DNA from: Brevundimonas sp.
GTDB lineage: Bacteria; Pseudomonadota; Alphaproteobacteria; Caulobacterales; Caulobacteraceae
Assembly (NCBI RefSeq): GCF_019636155.1
Contig: NZ_JAHBYB010000003.1
Coordinates: forward strand, 124,001-188,000
Direction: 5' to 3'
Length of the DNA: 64,000 bases
Shown here: positions 29,292 to 37,644 of the stretch, in pieces
Numbering within the stretch: the first letter of the stretch is position 1
How the letters are laid out: each line of letters opens with the position of its first letter
Notes under the pieces: generated by a model
What the model saw: the letters and a program-made list of their open reading frames with translations, nothing else
The model's database searches: none
What the model was told of the DNA's origin: nothing
Position numbers and translations under genes: made by a program

Positions 29292-29375
29292 TGGTGCGGG
29301 CGGTCGGACTCGAACCGACACGTCTTTCAACGGCGGATTTTGAATCCGCTGCGTCTACCATTTCGCCACGCCCGC
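29292..29375 (-). tRNA. tRNA-Leu (anticodon CAA)
   Basis: Class II tRNA on the minus strand. The acceptor stem pairs GCGGGCG with CGCCCGC and the CCA end is encoded. The anticodon loop TTCAAAA closed by GCGGA/TCCGC gives anticodon CAA, reading UUG. A long variable arm and a T-arm with TTCGAGT support tRNA-Leu. Confidence 0.96.
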
Positions 29376-29441
29376 ATCCGGCGATCGAAGGCGGCGCAAT
29401 CTAGCGGCGGCGCGCGCCGGGTCAATCGCGCCGGCCAGGGC

Positions 29442-29978
29442 TCAGGCCGCGGATTCCACATGGGCGTCCGAACCGCCGGCCAGAATACGGCGCGCCCGCA
29501 CATACATCTCGATTCTCTGCAGCACGATCATCGCCGCCACGAAGAGCAGGAAGGCGTCGGCCACGGCGATGGCGCTGAGGCCCAGGGAGGCGGCGTGCGG
29601 CTCCAGCCAGGCGCCCAGGGCGCGCCGCCCGAACAGCAGCAGGACGATCAGGATCAGGCCCAGGGGCGAGGCCTGGGCCTTCAAGGCGCCATCGGAATGT
29701 TTCTCGATGGTCATCATCCGGCCGCGCTGCCAGCCGGCGGCGGCGCCCAGGACCAGGCCCATGGCCAGGATCAGCCAATCCAGGGGCCCGAACGACGCAT
29801 GGGCGACCCCCGGCTGCATCGAGGTTCCCCATATGGCCAGGCCCATCAGGGGCACGATGATCGCCGGCGCGACCCACATCCACTGCGGTCGCAGGGTGCG
29901 CGGCCGGCGATTGCGCAACAGCACCAGAGGCAGCATCACCGCCACGGCGCCCAGGGGAATATACTGCTGCGGCTCCAT
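29442..29978 (-). CDS. integral membrane protein, CcdC/DUF1453-like
   Basis: 178 residues with four or five hydrophobic helices. The central motif RMMTIEKHSDGALKAQASP between helices recalls the CcdC-type DUF1453 domain; function is unknown. It lies downstream of the FAH-family gene on the same strand, 33 bases away, so it may belong to the same transcript. Confidence 0.62.
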   Translation of the reverse strand: MEPQQYIPLGAVAVMLPLVLLRNRRPRTLRPQWMWVAPAIIVPLMGLAIWGTSMQPGVAHASFGPLDWLILAMGLVLGAAAGWQRGRMMTIEKHSDGALKAQASPLGLILIVLLLFGRRALGAWLEPHAASLGLSAIAVADAFLLFVAAMIVLQRIEMYVRARRILAGGSDAHVESAA

Positions 29979-30011
29979 GCCCGTCTCCAGCCGGCTGAAT
30001 TCCGCCCGAAC

Positions 30012-31019
30012 CTAGACGGGCCGCACCGTCTGGTCGATGGCGCCGAAGATGGAGTGATGGCGGTCGTCCAGCATCTCGATGCGGACGGTGTCGCCGTGCT
30101 TCAGGAAGGGGGTCTCCGGCTTGCCGTGCAGGAGGGTCTCGACCATCCGCACCTCGGCGATGCAGCTGTAGCCCAGGCCGCCATCGGCCACCGGACGGCC
30201 GGGTCCGCCGTCGGCGTCGCGGTTCGACACCGTGCCCGAGCCGATGACCGAACCGGCCCCCAGGGACCGGGTCTTGGCCAGGTGGGCGATCAGGGTTCCG
30301 AAACAGAAGGTCATGTCCACCCCGGCTTCGGCGCGGCCGAAATCCTGACCGTTCACCTGGACGTTCAGGGCGCCGGACAGCTTGCCGTCCTTCCAGCGGT
30401 CGCCCAGGGCGTCGGGGGTGACCAGGACCGGCGACAGGGCGCTGGCGGGCTTGGACTGGACGAAGCCGAACCCCTTGGCCAGCTCGTTGGGGATCAGGTT
30501 GCGAAGGCTGACATCGTTGACCAGGCCGACCAGGCGGATGTGGTCCAGCGCCTGTTCGCGCGTGACGCCCTGGGGCGTGTCGCCGGTGACAACGACAATC
30601 TCGGCCTCCAGGTCGCAGCCCCAGGCCTCGTCGGCCAGGGGGATGTCGTCGCGCGGCCCCAGCATGGAGTCCGATCCGCCCTGATACATCAGCGGGTCGG
30701 TCCAGAAACTTTCGGGCATCTCGGCCCCGCGCGCCTTCCGCACCAGTTCGACGTGGTTCACATAGGCCGAGCCGTCGGCCCATTGATAGGCGCGGGGCAG
30801 GGGGGCGGCGGCGTCGCGTTCGTGGAAGCGGCCGCGCGGCACGGCCTCATGCTCCAGGCTTTCAGCCAGGGCGCGCAGGCGCGGCTCGCACCGGTCCCAG
30901 TCGTCCAGGGCCGCCTGCAGGGTCGGGGCGATCAGGAAGGCGTCGGTGAACCAGTTCAGGTCGTCGGAGACGACCACCAGGCGGCCGTCGCGGCCGTGCT
31001 TGAGCGAGGCGAGTTTCAT
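30012..31019 (-). CDS. fumarylacetoacetate hydrolase family protein
   Basis: 335-residue FAH-fold enzyme that hydrolyses a C-C bond next to a carbonyl. The metal-binding acidic cluster is in WGCDLEAEIVVVTGD, and the later GSGTVSNRDADGG and GDTVRIEMLD are typical. The N-terminal part resembles true fumarylacetoacetases of bacterial tyrosine catabolism. hppD, the second step of that pathway, is 2.5 kb upstream on the same strand, supporting a tyrosine role. Confidence 0.87.
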   Translation of the reverse strand: MKLASLKHGRDGRLVVVSDDLNWFTDAFLIAPTLQAALDDWDRCEPRLRALAESLEHEAVPRGRFHERDAAAPLPRAYQWADGSAYVNHVELVRKARGAEMPESFWTDPLMYQGGSDSMLGPRDDIPLADEAWGCDLEAEIVVVTGDTPQGVTREQALDHIRLVGLVNDVSLRNLIPNELAKGFGFVQSKPASALSPVLVTPDALGDRWKDGKLSGALNVQVNGQDFGRAEAGVDMTFCFGTLIAHLAKTRSLGAGSVIGSGTVSNRDADGGPGRPVADGGLGYSCIAEVRMVETLLHGKPETPFLKHGDTVRIEMLDDRHHSIFGAIDQTVRPV

Positions 31020-31056
31020 GACTTCGGCTTAGGCGGTTTCAGCGATAAGGGAAACC

Positions 31057-31761
31057 TCAGTCGGCCGACAGTTCGCGATGGGCGGCGCGCAGTTCGCCGA
31101 TCCGTTCGGCCTTGTGCCGCCAGTGCTCGTTCAGATCGGCCACGGCCAGGCGCAGGGCATGGTCGCGTTCACGCGGGCTCAGAGGCGACGGCGTGTGGGG
31201 CCCGTTGTGGTCGTCATGTCCGCCCTTCTCGTCACGCCCGGGCGCGCCGTTGATGATGGTGACCTGGGTCACCGGCCCGGGTGCGGCGCTGGCCTGAGCA
31301 GGGTCGTCATGGGGTTGGTGATCGCCATGCCCATGATGCTCATCGCCGTGCCCCTGACGATGAGGATGATGGTCGTTGCCGTGCGGGTCGTGGCGCTCTC
31401 CGTCCAGGGCGCGGTCCAGGCCCTGAACCAGGTCGCCGAGGCCGCCCGCCAGTTTCAGGGTGGCGCCGAGCCGTTTCGACAGCACCTTTCGCAGATCCTC
31501 GGCCTTGCCCGCCAGGCCGGCGCCGTCCGCCTTCATGGCCGCCTTCAGGGCGTCGTCGACGGCCTTCCAGATGGCGTCGGCCGCGTCCGCGCGCCGGGGC
31601 GACCGGGCCTCGTTCAGGAACCAGCCCAGGGCGAACAGGGCCAGGCCCAGCACGACCAGGGCCGCCAGCATCATCGGCGGCAGGCTGAAGACGAGATCGG
31701 GACCGGCCGGCTCGAAAGCCCGGTCCGCGCCGAAGTCCGCTCCATTCACTGGCACGCCCAT
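31057..31761 (-). CDS. membrane protein with His-rich region
   Basis: 234 residues, not recognised. One membrane helix (about residues 25-50), then a helical section, then a strikingly His/Asp/Gly-rich stretch with eleven His in residues 124-151 and three more at 182-189. The region could bind Zn, Ni, Cu or Co. The C-terminus is a charged helix. The ATG with GGGAGGG upstream was chosen. The His-rich stretch might be the only notable function clue. Confidence 0.62.
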   Translation of the reverse strand: MGVPVNGADFGADRAFEPAGPDLVFSLPPMMLAALVVLGLALFALGWFLNEARSPRRADAADAIWKAVDDALKAAMKADGAGLAGKAEDLRKVLSKRLGATLKLAGGLGDLVQGLDRALDGERHDPHGNDHHPHRQGHGDEHHGHGDHQPHDDPAQASAAPGPVTQVTIINGAPGRDEKGGHDDHNGPHTPSPLSPRERDHALRLAVADLNEHWRHKAERIGELRAAHRELSAD

Positions 31762-31819
31762 GCGGCCCTCCCTCTGCCCGGCCATCTTGCCCGGCGCGGC
31801 GGCTGCCGCAAGGAAAAGG

Positions 31820-32074
31820 TTAACGGCTCAGCACGCGCCGCGCCTCGGCCCCGGCGCGGGCGGCCATGTCGCGCACCTCCACCTCGACCGAGACGGCGCC
31901 GGCCGGGGCGTGGGCCCAGAGGTAGCGGCGCTCGACCTCCACCTCCCGCCCCGAGGGGGCGAAACCGACGAAGCTGTCGCCCCAGGGGGTGATCTTCAGG
32001 ATCTCGGCGAAGGGCAGGGCGCAGGCGGCGGCCAGTTCCTCCCGGGCCATCGCGGCCAGTTCGTCGTCGCTCAT
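31820..32074 (-). CDS. small cytosolic protein of unknown function
   Basis: 84 residues, helix then beta-rich: EELAAACALPFAEILKITPWGDSF. No signal peptide or membrane span. Its start overlaps the stop of the isoaspartyl peptidase gene by four bases as ATGA, which strongly suggests coupled translation and a real gene. Not recognised. Confidence 0.62.
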   Translation of the reverse strand: MSDDELAAMAREELAAACALPFAEILKITPWGDSFVGFAPSGREVEVERRYLWAHAPAGAVSVEVEVRDMAARAGAEARRVLSR

Positions 32075-33147
32075 TCGTCCAGGGACTCGTCGCCATAGAT
32101 GGCGACGGCGGCGGGCCGGTCGGCGGCGACGCGGCCGCGATACATGCCCGAGGTGTTCATGGCGAAGGCGACCGCCCCGTCGAGGCCCATGACGATGACC
32201 CCGCCGTCGCCGCCGATGCCCCCCACGTCGGCGATCTCGGCCTCGGCCGCCGCCTGGGCCGTGGCGCCGTCGCGCGTGCGGATGCAGATGTCGCGGGCGA
32301 CGGTCGAACGGATGAAATATTCGCCCGTGCCGGTGGCCGACACCGCGCAGCCGTCGGCGTTCGAGGCATAGGTGCCGGCCCCGATCACCGGGGCGTCGCC
32401 GATCCGGCCCCAGCGCTTGCCCGAGGTGCCTCCGGTGGAGGTGCCGGCCGCCAGCCGACCCTGGCCGTCCCGGGCCACGGCGCCGACCGTGCCGTATTTG
32501 CGCTCGTTCAGCGGCGGAGCGGCCTCGGCCATGGCGCCGGGCGGCAGGATGAAGGTCGGGACGGGATCGACCGGGCGGGGCGGGATCGGATCGCCGCGCT
32601 CGCGCAGGGTGCGCTCCAGCCCCTGCCAGCGGCGCTCGGTGAAGAACCAGGACGGATTCACCTGTTCCAGACCGGCGGACTCGGCGAAGGCGTCGGCGCC
32701 CTCTCCGGCCAGCATGACGTGCGGCGAACGCTCCATGACGGCGCGGGCGGCGGCGATGGGGTGGCGGGTTCGGGTCAGGCCGGCGACCGAACCGGCGTTC
32801 AGGTCGGTCCCGTCCATGACGGCGGCGTCCAGTTCGTTCCGGCCGGCGGCGGTGAAGACGGCGCCGCGCCCGGCGTTGAACAGGGGGTTGTCCTCCATCA
32901 CCTCAATGGCGGCCTGAACCGCGTCCAGGGCCGAGCCGCCGTCGCGCAGCACGGCCGCCCCGGCCTCCAGCGCCCGGTTCAGCCCGTCGCGATAGGCGGC
33001 GTCCTGATCCGGCGTCAGATCGGTCCGCTCGATGACGCCCGCCCCGCCGTGAATGGCCAGGGACCAGGTCGGCGGCTCCTGGGCGATGGCGGGGGAGGCG
33101 AGCATCAAGGTCAGGGCGATGCCGATGTTCATTGTCCGTTCGCGCAT
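32071..33147 (-). CDS. isoaspartyl peptidase/L-asparaginase (Ntn hydrolase)
   Basis: 358 residues with a signal peptide of about 22 residues. The autoproteolysis site and nucleophile is T220 in KYGTVGAVARD; other family segments are IHGGAGVIE, NAGRGAVFTAAG and SNADGCAVSATGTGE. Cleavage gives alpha and beta chains. The enzyme removes isoaspartyl-peptides or deamidates Asn in the periplasm. GGGGAAGA lies before the first ATG; a second ATG six codons on is possible. Confidence 0.92.
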   Translation of the reverse strand: MRERTMNIGIALTLMLASPAIAQEPPTWSLAIHGGAGVIERTDLTPDQDAAYRDGLNRALEAGAAVLRDGGSALDAVQAAIEVMEDNPLFNAGRGAVFTAAGRNELDAAVMDGTDLNAGSVAGLTRTRHPIAAARAVMERSPHVMLAGEGADAFAESAGLEQVNPSWFFTERRWQGLERTLRERGDPIPPRPVDPVPTFILPPGAMAEAAPPLNERKYGTVGAVARDGQGRLAAGTSTGGTSGKRWGRIGDAPVIGAGTYASNADGCAVSATGTGEYFIRSTVARDICIRTRDGATAQAAAEAEIADVGGIGGDGGVIVMGLDGAVAFAMNTSGMYRGRVAADRPAAVAIYGDESLDE

Positions 33148-33166
33148 TTTCGACTATTCTTCCCCT

Positions 33167-33388
33167 ATGTCCGAGGTCACCGACATCGTCGTGCCGATGC
33201 TCCAGAAGATCCAGGCGCAGCTGACGCGCCTGGATACCGATATGGCCAACCTCAAGGAAGACATGCACCACATCAAGGTGCGGCTGACTTCGCTGGAAGC
33301 GAATGTGAACAGCCTGAATCGGCGGATGGACAATTTCGACCAGCGGCTGGAACGGGTCGAACGACGGATGGAACTGGTCGAGGCCTGA
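33167..33388 (+). CDS. small coiled-coil protein
   Basis: 73 residues that form an almost unbroken amphipathic helix with heptad-spaced hydrophobics (MLQKIQAQLTRLDTDMANL; VNSLNRRMDNFDQRLERVE). Similar short DUF-type proteins occur next to various genes in alphaproteobacteria; the function is unknown. It diverges from the asparaginase gene with 19 bases between the starts. Confidence 0.55.
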   Translation: MSEVTDIVVPMLQKIQAQLTRLDTDMANLKEDMHHIKVRLTSLEANVNSLNRRMDNFDQRLERVERRMELVEA

Positions 33389-33398
33389 TCGCGGGCTG

Positions 33399-33578
33399 TC
33401 ACCGCCTGTGATGCAGGCGCTTCCAGACGCGATAGGCGACGATGGGGGCGAAACCGCAGACCAGGGCGGCGGCCAGAACCGTCCAGAAGCCGCCCCCCAG
33501 CCAGTATTCGCCCGCCAGGGCCCCGGCCGCGGCGGCCGCGACCGGCCCCAGCCAGGGCAGCCAGTGCGGCGGCCGCAT
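33399..33578 (-). CDS. 59-residue membrane protein after hppD
   Basis: A short gene starting two bases after the hppD stop (ATG on the minus strand). The product MRPPHWLPWLGPVAAAAAGA... has two predicted membrane helices (about residues 7-22 and 31-48) separated by EYWLGGG, and ends in a basic tail RVWKRLHHRR, as expected for an inner-membrane protein with the C-terminus in the cytosol. Length, spacing and charge distribution support a real gene. No homologue recognised. Confidence 0.6.
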   Translation of the reverse strand: MRPPHWLPWLGPVAAAAAGALAGEYWLGGGFWTVLAAALVCGFAPIVAYRVWKRLHHRR

Positions 33579-33580
33579 CC

Positions 33581-34684
33581 TCAGGCGTCGACCTTGATGA
33601 CGCCGCGGCGGATCTGGTCCAGCTCGATGGAATCGAACAGGGCCTGGAAATTGCCGTTGCCGAAGCCCTCGTTGCCCTTGCGCTGGATGATCTCGAAGAA
33701 GATCGGGCCGAACATGTCCTGGGTGAAGATCTGCAGCAGCAGGCCCTCCTCGTCCGAACCGTCGATCAGGATGCGGTTCCTGCGCATCCGCTCCACGTCC
33801 TCGCCGTGACCCGGCAGGCGTTTGTCGATCAGTTCGAAATAGGTCTCGATCGTGTCCTGGAAGGCGACGCCGCGCGCCTTCATCGCCTCGACCGTCTCAT
33901 AGATGTTCTCGGTCGTCAGGGCGATGTGCTGGATGCCTTCGCCATTGTAGCGGCGGATGAATTCCTCGATCTGGGAATTGTCGTCCTGGCTTTCGTTCAG
34001 GGGGATGCGGATGGCGCGGTCCGGCGCGATCATGGCCTGGGAGAACAGGCCGGTCGCCTTGCCCTTGATGTCGAAATACTTCTGCTCCTCGAAGTTGAAG
34101 ACCGAGTTGTAGAAGCTGGACCAGGTGCGCATCTGGCCGCGGCGGACGTTGTGGGTCAGGTGGTCCAGGATCTCCAGTCCCATGGAGTTCTTGCGCTCGG
34201 CCTCTTCCCAGCCCTCGATCTCGTCCCAGCCGTCATACAGCGAACCGGCGTCGCCGTACTGATCGACGACATACAGCAGGCTGCCGCCGATGCCCTGCAG
34301 CACATAGGGATAATCGCCGCCCAGGGCGCCGCCGGCCGCGCCCTCGGCCGCGCGGGCGCCGCGGGCCAGGGCGCCCTCATAGGCGGCCTTGGCGTCGTTG
34401 GTGCGGAAGGCCATGCCATTGGCCGAGGGGCCGTGGTCGCCGGCGAAGTCAGCCGCCTGGCCCTTGGGCGCGCGGTGGACCAGGAAGGAGATGTCCCCCT
34501 GTTTCAGCCGGACGACGCCGGTTTGGGGGTTCACATGGGTCTGGGTGAAACCCATCAGCTCCAGCTGGGCGATCATCGCCTTGGGGTCGGGGCCGGTGAA
34601 TTCGACGAATTCGAAACCATCGACGCCCAGCGGGTTTTCCTGGTCCAGCCGGGCCGCGGCGTCGTTCTGGGGCGCGTCGTGCAT
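33581..34684 (-). CDS. hppD: 4-hydroxyphenylpyruvate dioxygenase
   Basis: Non-heme iron enzyme converting 4-hydroxyphenylpyruvate to homogentisate in tyrosine breakdown. 367 residues of two vicinal-oxygen-chelate domains; the iron ligands are H175 in LDHLTHN, H253 in QHIALTT and E331 in GPIFFEIIQRKG. An AGGAGA site precedes the ATG. The FAH-type hydrolase lies further down the same strand, but homogentisate dioxygenase is not in the window. Confidence 0.97.
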   Translation of the reverse strand: MHDAPQNDAAARLDQENPLGVDGFEFVEFTGPDPKAMIAQLELMGFTQTHVNPQTGVVRLKQGDISFLVHRAPKGQAADFAGDHGPSANGMAFRTNDAKAAYEGALARGARAAEGAAGGALGGDYPYVLQGIGGSLLYVVDQYGDAGSLYDGWDEIEGWEEAERKNSMGLEILDHLTHNVRRGQMRTWSSFYNSVFNFEEQKYFDIKGKATGLFSQAMIAPDRAIRIPLNESQDDNSQIEEFIRRYNGEGIQHIALTTENIYETVEAMKARGVAFQDTIETYFELIDKRLPGHGEDVERMRRNRILIDGSDEEGLLLQIFTQDMFGPIFFEIIQRKGNEGFGNGNFQALFDSIELDQIRRGVIKVDA

Positions 34685-34863
34685 GGGGGCGTCTCCTGAT
34701 CCTGGGGGCGGCCGGAACCGCCTTTCGGCGCGGAACCTAGTCATCCGAGGCCCTCAAGCCAAGACAAGGCCGATGACAGGTTCGTGGAGTCGCAGGCGCG
34801 CTTCGCCGGATGCGCGCGCCTGCGCCCCCTGCTACAGGCCTTGAACGCCATCACGGATCGCCG

Positions 34864-35442
34864 ATGCTCCGCAAACTTTACGACTGGGTCTTCTCCCTGG
34901 CCCGCAGCCGCCACGCCACCCGCACCCTGGCGGTGATCTCCTTCGCCGAAAGTTCGGTCTTTCCCGTTCCGCCCGACGTGATGCTGGCGCCGATGATCCT
35001 GGCGCGGCCGGAACGGGCCTATTTCTACGCCGCCGTCTGCACCGCCGCCTCGGTGGCGGGGGGAATCCTGGGCTATGTGATCGGCTATTTCCTGTCCGAC
35101 GTGGGCCAGTCCATCCTGACCTGGCTGGGCAATCCCGAGGGTCAGGCCCAGTTCGAGGCCTGGTTCGACCGCTGGGGCCTGTCGGTGATCCTGGTCAAGG
35201 GGCTGCTGCCGATCCCCTACAAGCTGGTGACCATCAGCGCCGGCCTGGCCCATTTCAACTTCGCCGTCTTCGTGGCGGCCTCGATGGCGACGCGCGGCGG
35301 GCGGTTCTTCCTGGAGGCCTGGATCCTGCGGCGCTGGGGCCCGGCCATGCTGCGGATGGTGGAGAAACGCCTGGCCCTGTGGGCTTGCATCGGCCTGGCG
35401 GTCTTCATCGCCGGATTCGCCGCCGTGAAGCTGATGCACTGA
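34864..35442 (+). CDS. YqaA-family DedA-like membrane protein
   Basis: 192-residue integral membrane protein of the YqaA branch of the DedA/SNARE-associated superfamily. Features are the ISFAESSVFPVPPDVML motif in the re-entrant region, GYVIGYFLSDVG, and KGLLPIPYKLVTISAGL with conserved Pro and Gly. DedA proteins are lipid or ion transporters or scramblases; the exact role of YqaA is not established. 43 bases before dsbB, so probably one transcript. Confidence 0.86.
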   Translation: MLRKLYDWVFSLARSRHATRTLAVISFAESSVFPVPPDVMLAPMILARPERAYFYAAVCTAASVAGGILGYVIGYFLSDVGQSILTWLGNPEGQAQFEAWFDRWGLSVILVKGLLPIPYKLVTISAGLAHFNFAVFVAASMATRGGRFFLEAWILRRWGPAMLRMVEKRLALWACIGLAVFIAGFAAVKLMH

Positions 35443-35485
35443 CCTGATCGACGCCGCCGCAAGGCCGGGCTAGAAAGGTTTTCCC

Positions 35486-36028
35486 ATGATCGGCCTTTAC
35501 CGCCTCCTGACCCGCTGGTGGACCGCCTTCGCCCTGGCGGCCTCCCTGGCCATGCTGGGCGCCGCCCACGCCTTCGAACGGTTCGCGGGCCTGGCGCCGT
35601 GCAACCTGTGCCTCAAGCAGCGCGAGGTCTTCTGGGGCGCGGCGGTCATCGCCCTGATCGCCACCCTATGGGCCCTGGTCAGCCGCGCCAGCCGGGGGAC
35701 GCCGCGCATCGCCGCCTTTCTGCTGGCCGCCGTCTTCGCCACCGGCGCCGTCACCGCCGCCTTCCACGCCGGAGGCGAGATGAAGTGGTGGTCCCTGCCG
35801 GCCGCCTGCGCCGCCGGTTCGGGCGGGATCAGCCTGGACAGCCTGACCGCCCTGGCGCTGGGCACGGGGCCCGCCCCGCGCGTGGCCATGTGCGACGCCG
35901 TGGTCTGGCGCTTCCTGGGCCTTTCGATGGCCAGCTGGAACGCCCTGATCTCGGCCTTGCTGGCGGTGTTCAGCCTGCTGGCCGCCAAACGGCCCAAGGA
36001 TGCGAGGGCCCCGCGCCATGTCGACTGA
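35486..36028 (+). CDS. dsbB: disulfide bond formation protein B
   Basis: Inner-membrane quinone-linked oxidase that recharges DsbA. 180 residues with four membrane spans, the first periplasmic Cys pair C39-C42 (CNLC) and the second pair C108 and C136. The second pair lies further apart than average, with a Gly/Ala/Pro-rich loop between. Its end overlaps coq7 by 11 bases; both act on ubiquinone, which may explain the link. Confidence 0.9.
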   Translation: MIGLYRLLTRWWTAFALAASLAMLGAAHAFERFAGLAPCNLCLKQREVFWGAAVIALIATLWALVSRASRGTPRIAAFLLAAVFATGAVTAAFHAGGEMKWWSLPAACAAGSGGISLDSLTALALGTGPAPRVAMCDAVVWRFLGLSMASWNALISALLAVFSLLAAKRPKDARAPRHVD

Positions 36029-36602
36029 GCCGACCGCCGCCGCCCCTGCGCCCCGCCTGGCCCGCCCCGGCCGGGGCGAAGGCCGACGCCGCATGGCCGA
36101 GATCCTGCGGGTCGATCACGCCGGGGAATACGCCGCGGTCCAGATCTATCGCGCCCAGCGCGCGGTCTTCGAAGGCCGCAAGGGCCGTGACGCCATCAGC
36201 GCCGACATGGCCGAGATGGAGGCCCAGGAACAGGTCCACCTCAGCCGCTTCGACGCCCTGCTGAACGACCGCCAGGTGCGGCCCACGGCCATGATCCCCC
36301 TGTGGCGTCTCGCGGCCATCGGCCTGGGCGCCGGGACGGCCCTGATCGGCGAGAAGGCGGCCCACGCCTGCACCGAGGCGGTCGAGAGCGTGATCGAGGA
36401 ACACTATGCCGATCAGGTCGCCGAACTGACCGAGCGCGATCCCGACCTGGCCGCCGAGCTGGAGCGGTTCCGCCAGGAGGAACTGGCCCACCACGACCAC
36501 GCCATCGCCCACGGCAGCCGCGAGGCGCCCGCCTACCGCCTGCTCAGCGCCGTCATCAAGGCCGGCTGCAAGGCCGCGATCAAGATCAGCGAGAGGGTCT
36601 AA
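36018..36602 (+). CDS. coq7: Coq7-type 2-polyprenyl-3-methyl-6-methoxybenzoquinol hydroxylase
   Basis: Di-iron monooxygenase for the last hydroxylation of ubiquinone synthesis. 194 residues from the internal ATG that overlaps dsbB. Iron ligands follow the family pattern: E37 in DHAGEY, E71xxH74 in EQVH, E120/E128, and E155xxH158 in EELAHH. ubiG in the same window supplies another step of the pathway. Confidence 0.93.
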   Translation: MSTEPTAAAPAPRLARPGRGEGRRRMAEILRVDHAGEYAAVQIYRAQRAVFEGRKGRDAISADMAEMEAQEQVHLSRFDALLNDRQVRPTAMIPLWRLAAIGLGAGTALIGEKAAHACTEAVESVIEEHYADQVAELTERDPDLAAELERFRQEELAHHDHAIAHGSREAPAYRLLSAVIKAGCKAAIKISERV

Positions 36603-36611
36603 ACCATTTTC

Positions 36612-36635
36612 GGTTCAGTCGGAATCGACTGAACC
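36612..36635. repeat. perfect 24-base inverted repeat after coq7
   Basis: GGTTCAGTCG and CGACTGAACC with loop GAAT, between coq7 and the convergent hydrolase. No T tract follows on either strand, although TTTT lies just before it. Similar AATCG-containing palindromes near TCTAG occur elsewhere in such genomes; a related but weaker pattern is at about 51.26 kb. Could work as a bidirectional stop or a REP-like unit. Confidence 0.6.
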
Positions 36636-36668
36636 CAGATATTCGCTCTAGGCGGCCTCCGCCGACCG

Positions 36669-37622
36669 TCAGAGATCGGACAGGAAGTCCAGCAGCAGGC
36701 GATTGACCGCCTCGGGCCGTTCCTGCTGCAACCAGTGGCCGGCACCGGGGATGATGTGCGATCCGCGCAGGTCCGGCGCCCAGTCCCCCAGACTGGCCTC
36801 GTGACGGCCGGCGTAGTGGCGCACCGGGTCGGTTTCGCCGACCATGAACAGGGCCGGGACGGTGATCCCGAGGCCCTGGGCGAAGGCCGTCAGCGACCAG
36901 TTCAGGTCCAGGCAGCGATACCAGGCGAAGGCCGGGCCGAAGCCGGTGCGGCGGAAGGCCTCGACATAGCGGGCGAAAGTCCCGGGCGTCATCGACGGCG
37001 GCAGGGGGGCGTCGTCCGGCAGGGTCTGAAGCAGGCTGCGCCCCGGCGGAATGAACCCTGTCGCGCGCGGCGTCGGCGCCCCGTCATAGGCCCAGAAGAC
37101 CTTGCGCAGGGCCGTTTCCGGGTCGGCGTCGAACTCGGCCTGAGCCGCCGCCTCCTGAAAGCGCGCGATATAGAGGTCGCCCAGCCCGGCCTTCCGGGTG
37201 ATGGCCTTCATCGCCGCGATGGGCGGGCCGCGATCCGACCGCGGCTGGAACGGCACGCTCAGCCCGGCGACGGCGCGGAAGACGTCGGGCCTCAAAAGGG
37301 CGCAGTGCCAGGCGACCGGTGCGCCCCAGTCGTGGCCGACGACCACCGCCCGGGTCTCGCCCAGGGCCTGGACCAGGGCGACCATGTCCCCGACCAGGTG
37401 CAGGATCGAATAGGCCGCATCGCCCTCCGGCCGGTCGGTGCCGCCATAGCCCCGCATGTCCGGCGCCACGACGCGATAGCCGGCCCCGGCCAGGGCCTCG
37501 ATCTGGGCGCGCCAACTGAGGCCCAGTTCGGGAAAGCCGTGGATCAGCACGACCAGAGGCCCGGTCCCGGCCTCGATCACCGACTGGTTCAGGGTGGCGG
37601 TGCGCAGGACGTGGGTCTTCAT
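36669..37622 (-). CDS. alpha/beta hydrolase, epoxide hydrolase-like
   Basis: 317-residue hydrolase. HGFPELGLSW at residues 28-37 gives the oxyanion HG(x)P motif, GHDWGAPVAW carries nucleophile D98, and GAGHWLQQERPE holds the catalytic His. The Asp nucleophile fits epoxide hydrolases or haloalkane dehalogenases rather than esterases; the HGFP motif favours the former. Natural substrate unknown. Convergent with coq7. Confidence 0.85.
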   Translation of the reverse strand: MKTHVLRTATLNQSVIEAGTGPLVVLIHGFPELGLSWRAQIEALAGAGYRVVAPDMRGYGGTDRPEGDAAYSILHLVGDMVALVQALGETRAVVVGHDWGAPVAWHCALLRPDVFRAVAGLSVPFQPRSDRGPPIAAMKAITRKAGLGDLYIARFQEAAAQAEFDADPETALRKVFWAYDGAPTPRATGFIPPGRSLLQTLPDDAPLPPSMTPGTFARYVEAFRRTGFGPAFAWYRCLDLNWSLTAFAQGLGITVPALFMVGETDPVRHYAGRHEASLGDWAPDLRGSHIIPGAGHWLQQERPEAVNRLLLDFLSDL

Positions 37623-37644
37623 AGGCCGCCTTCCGCCGGCAGGG

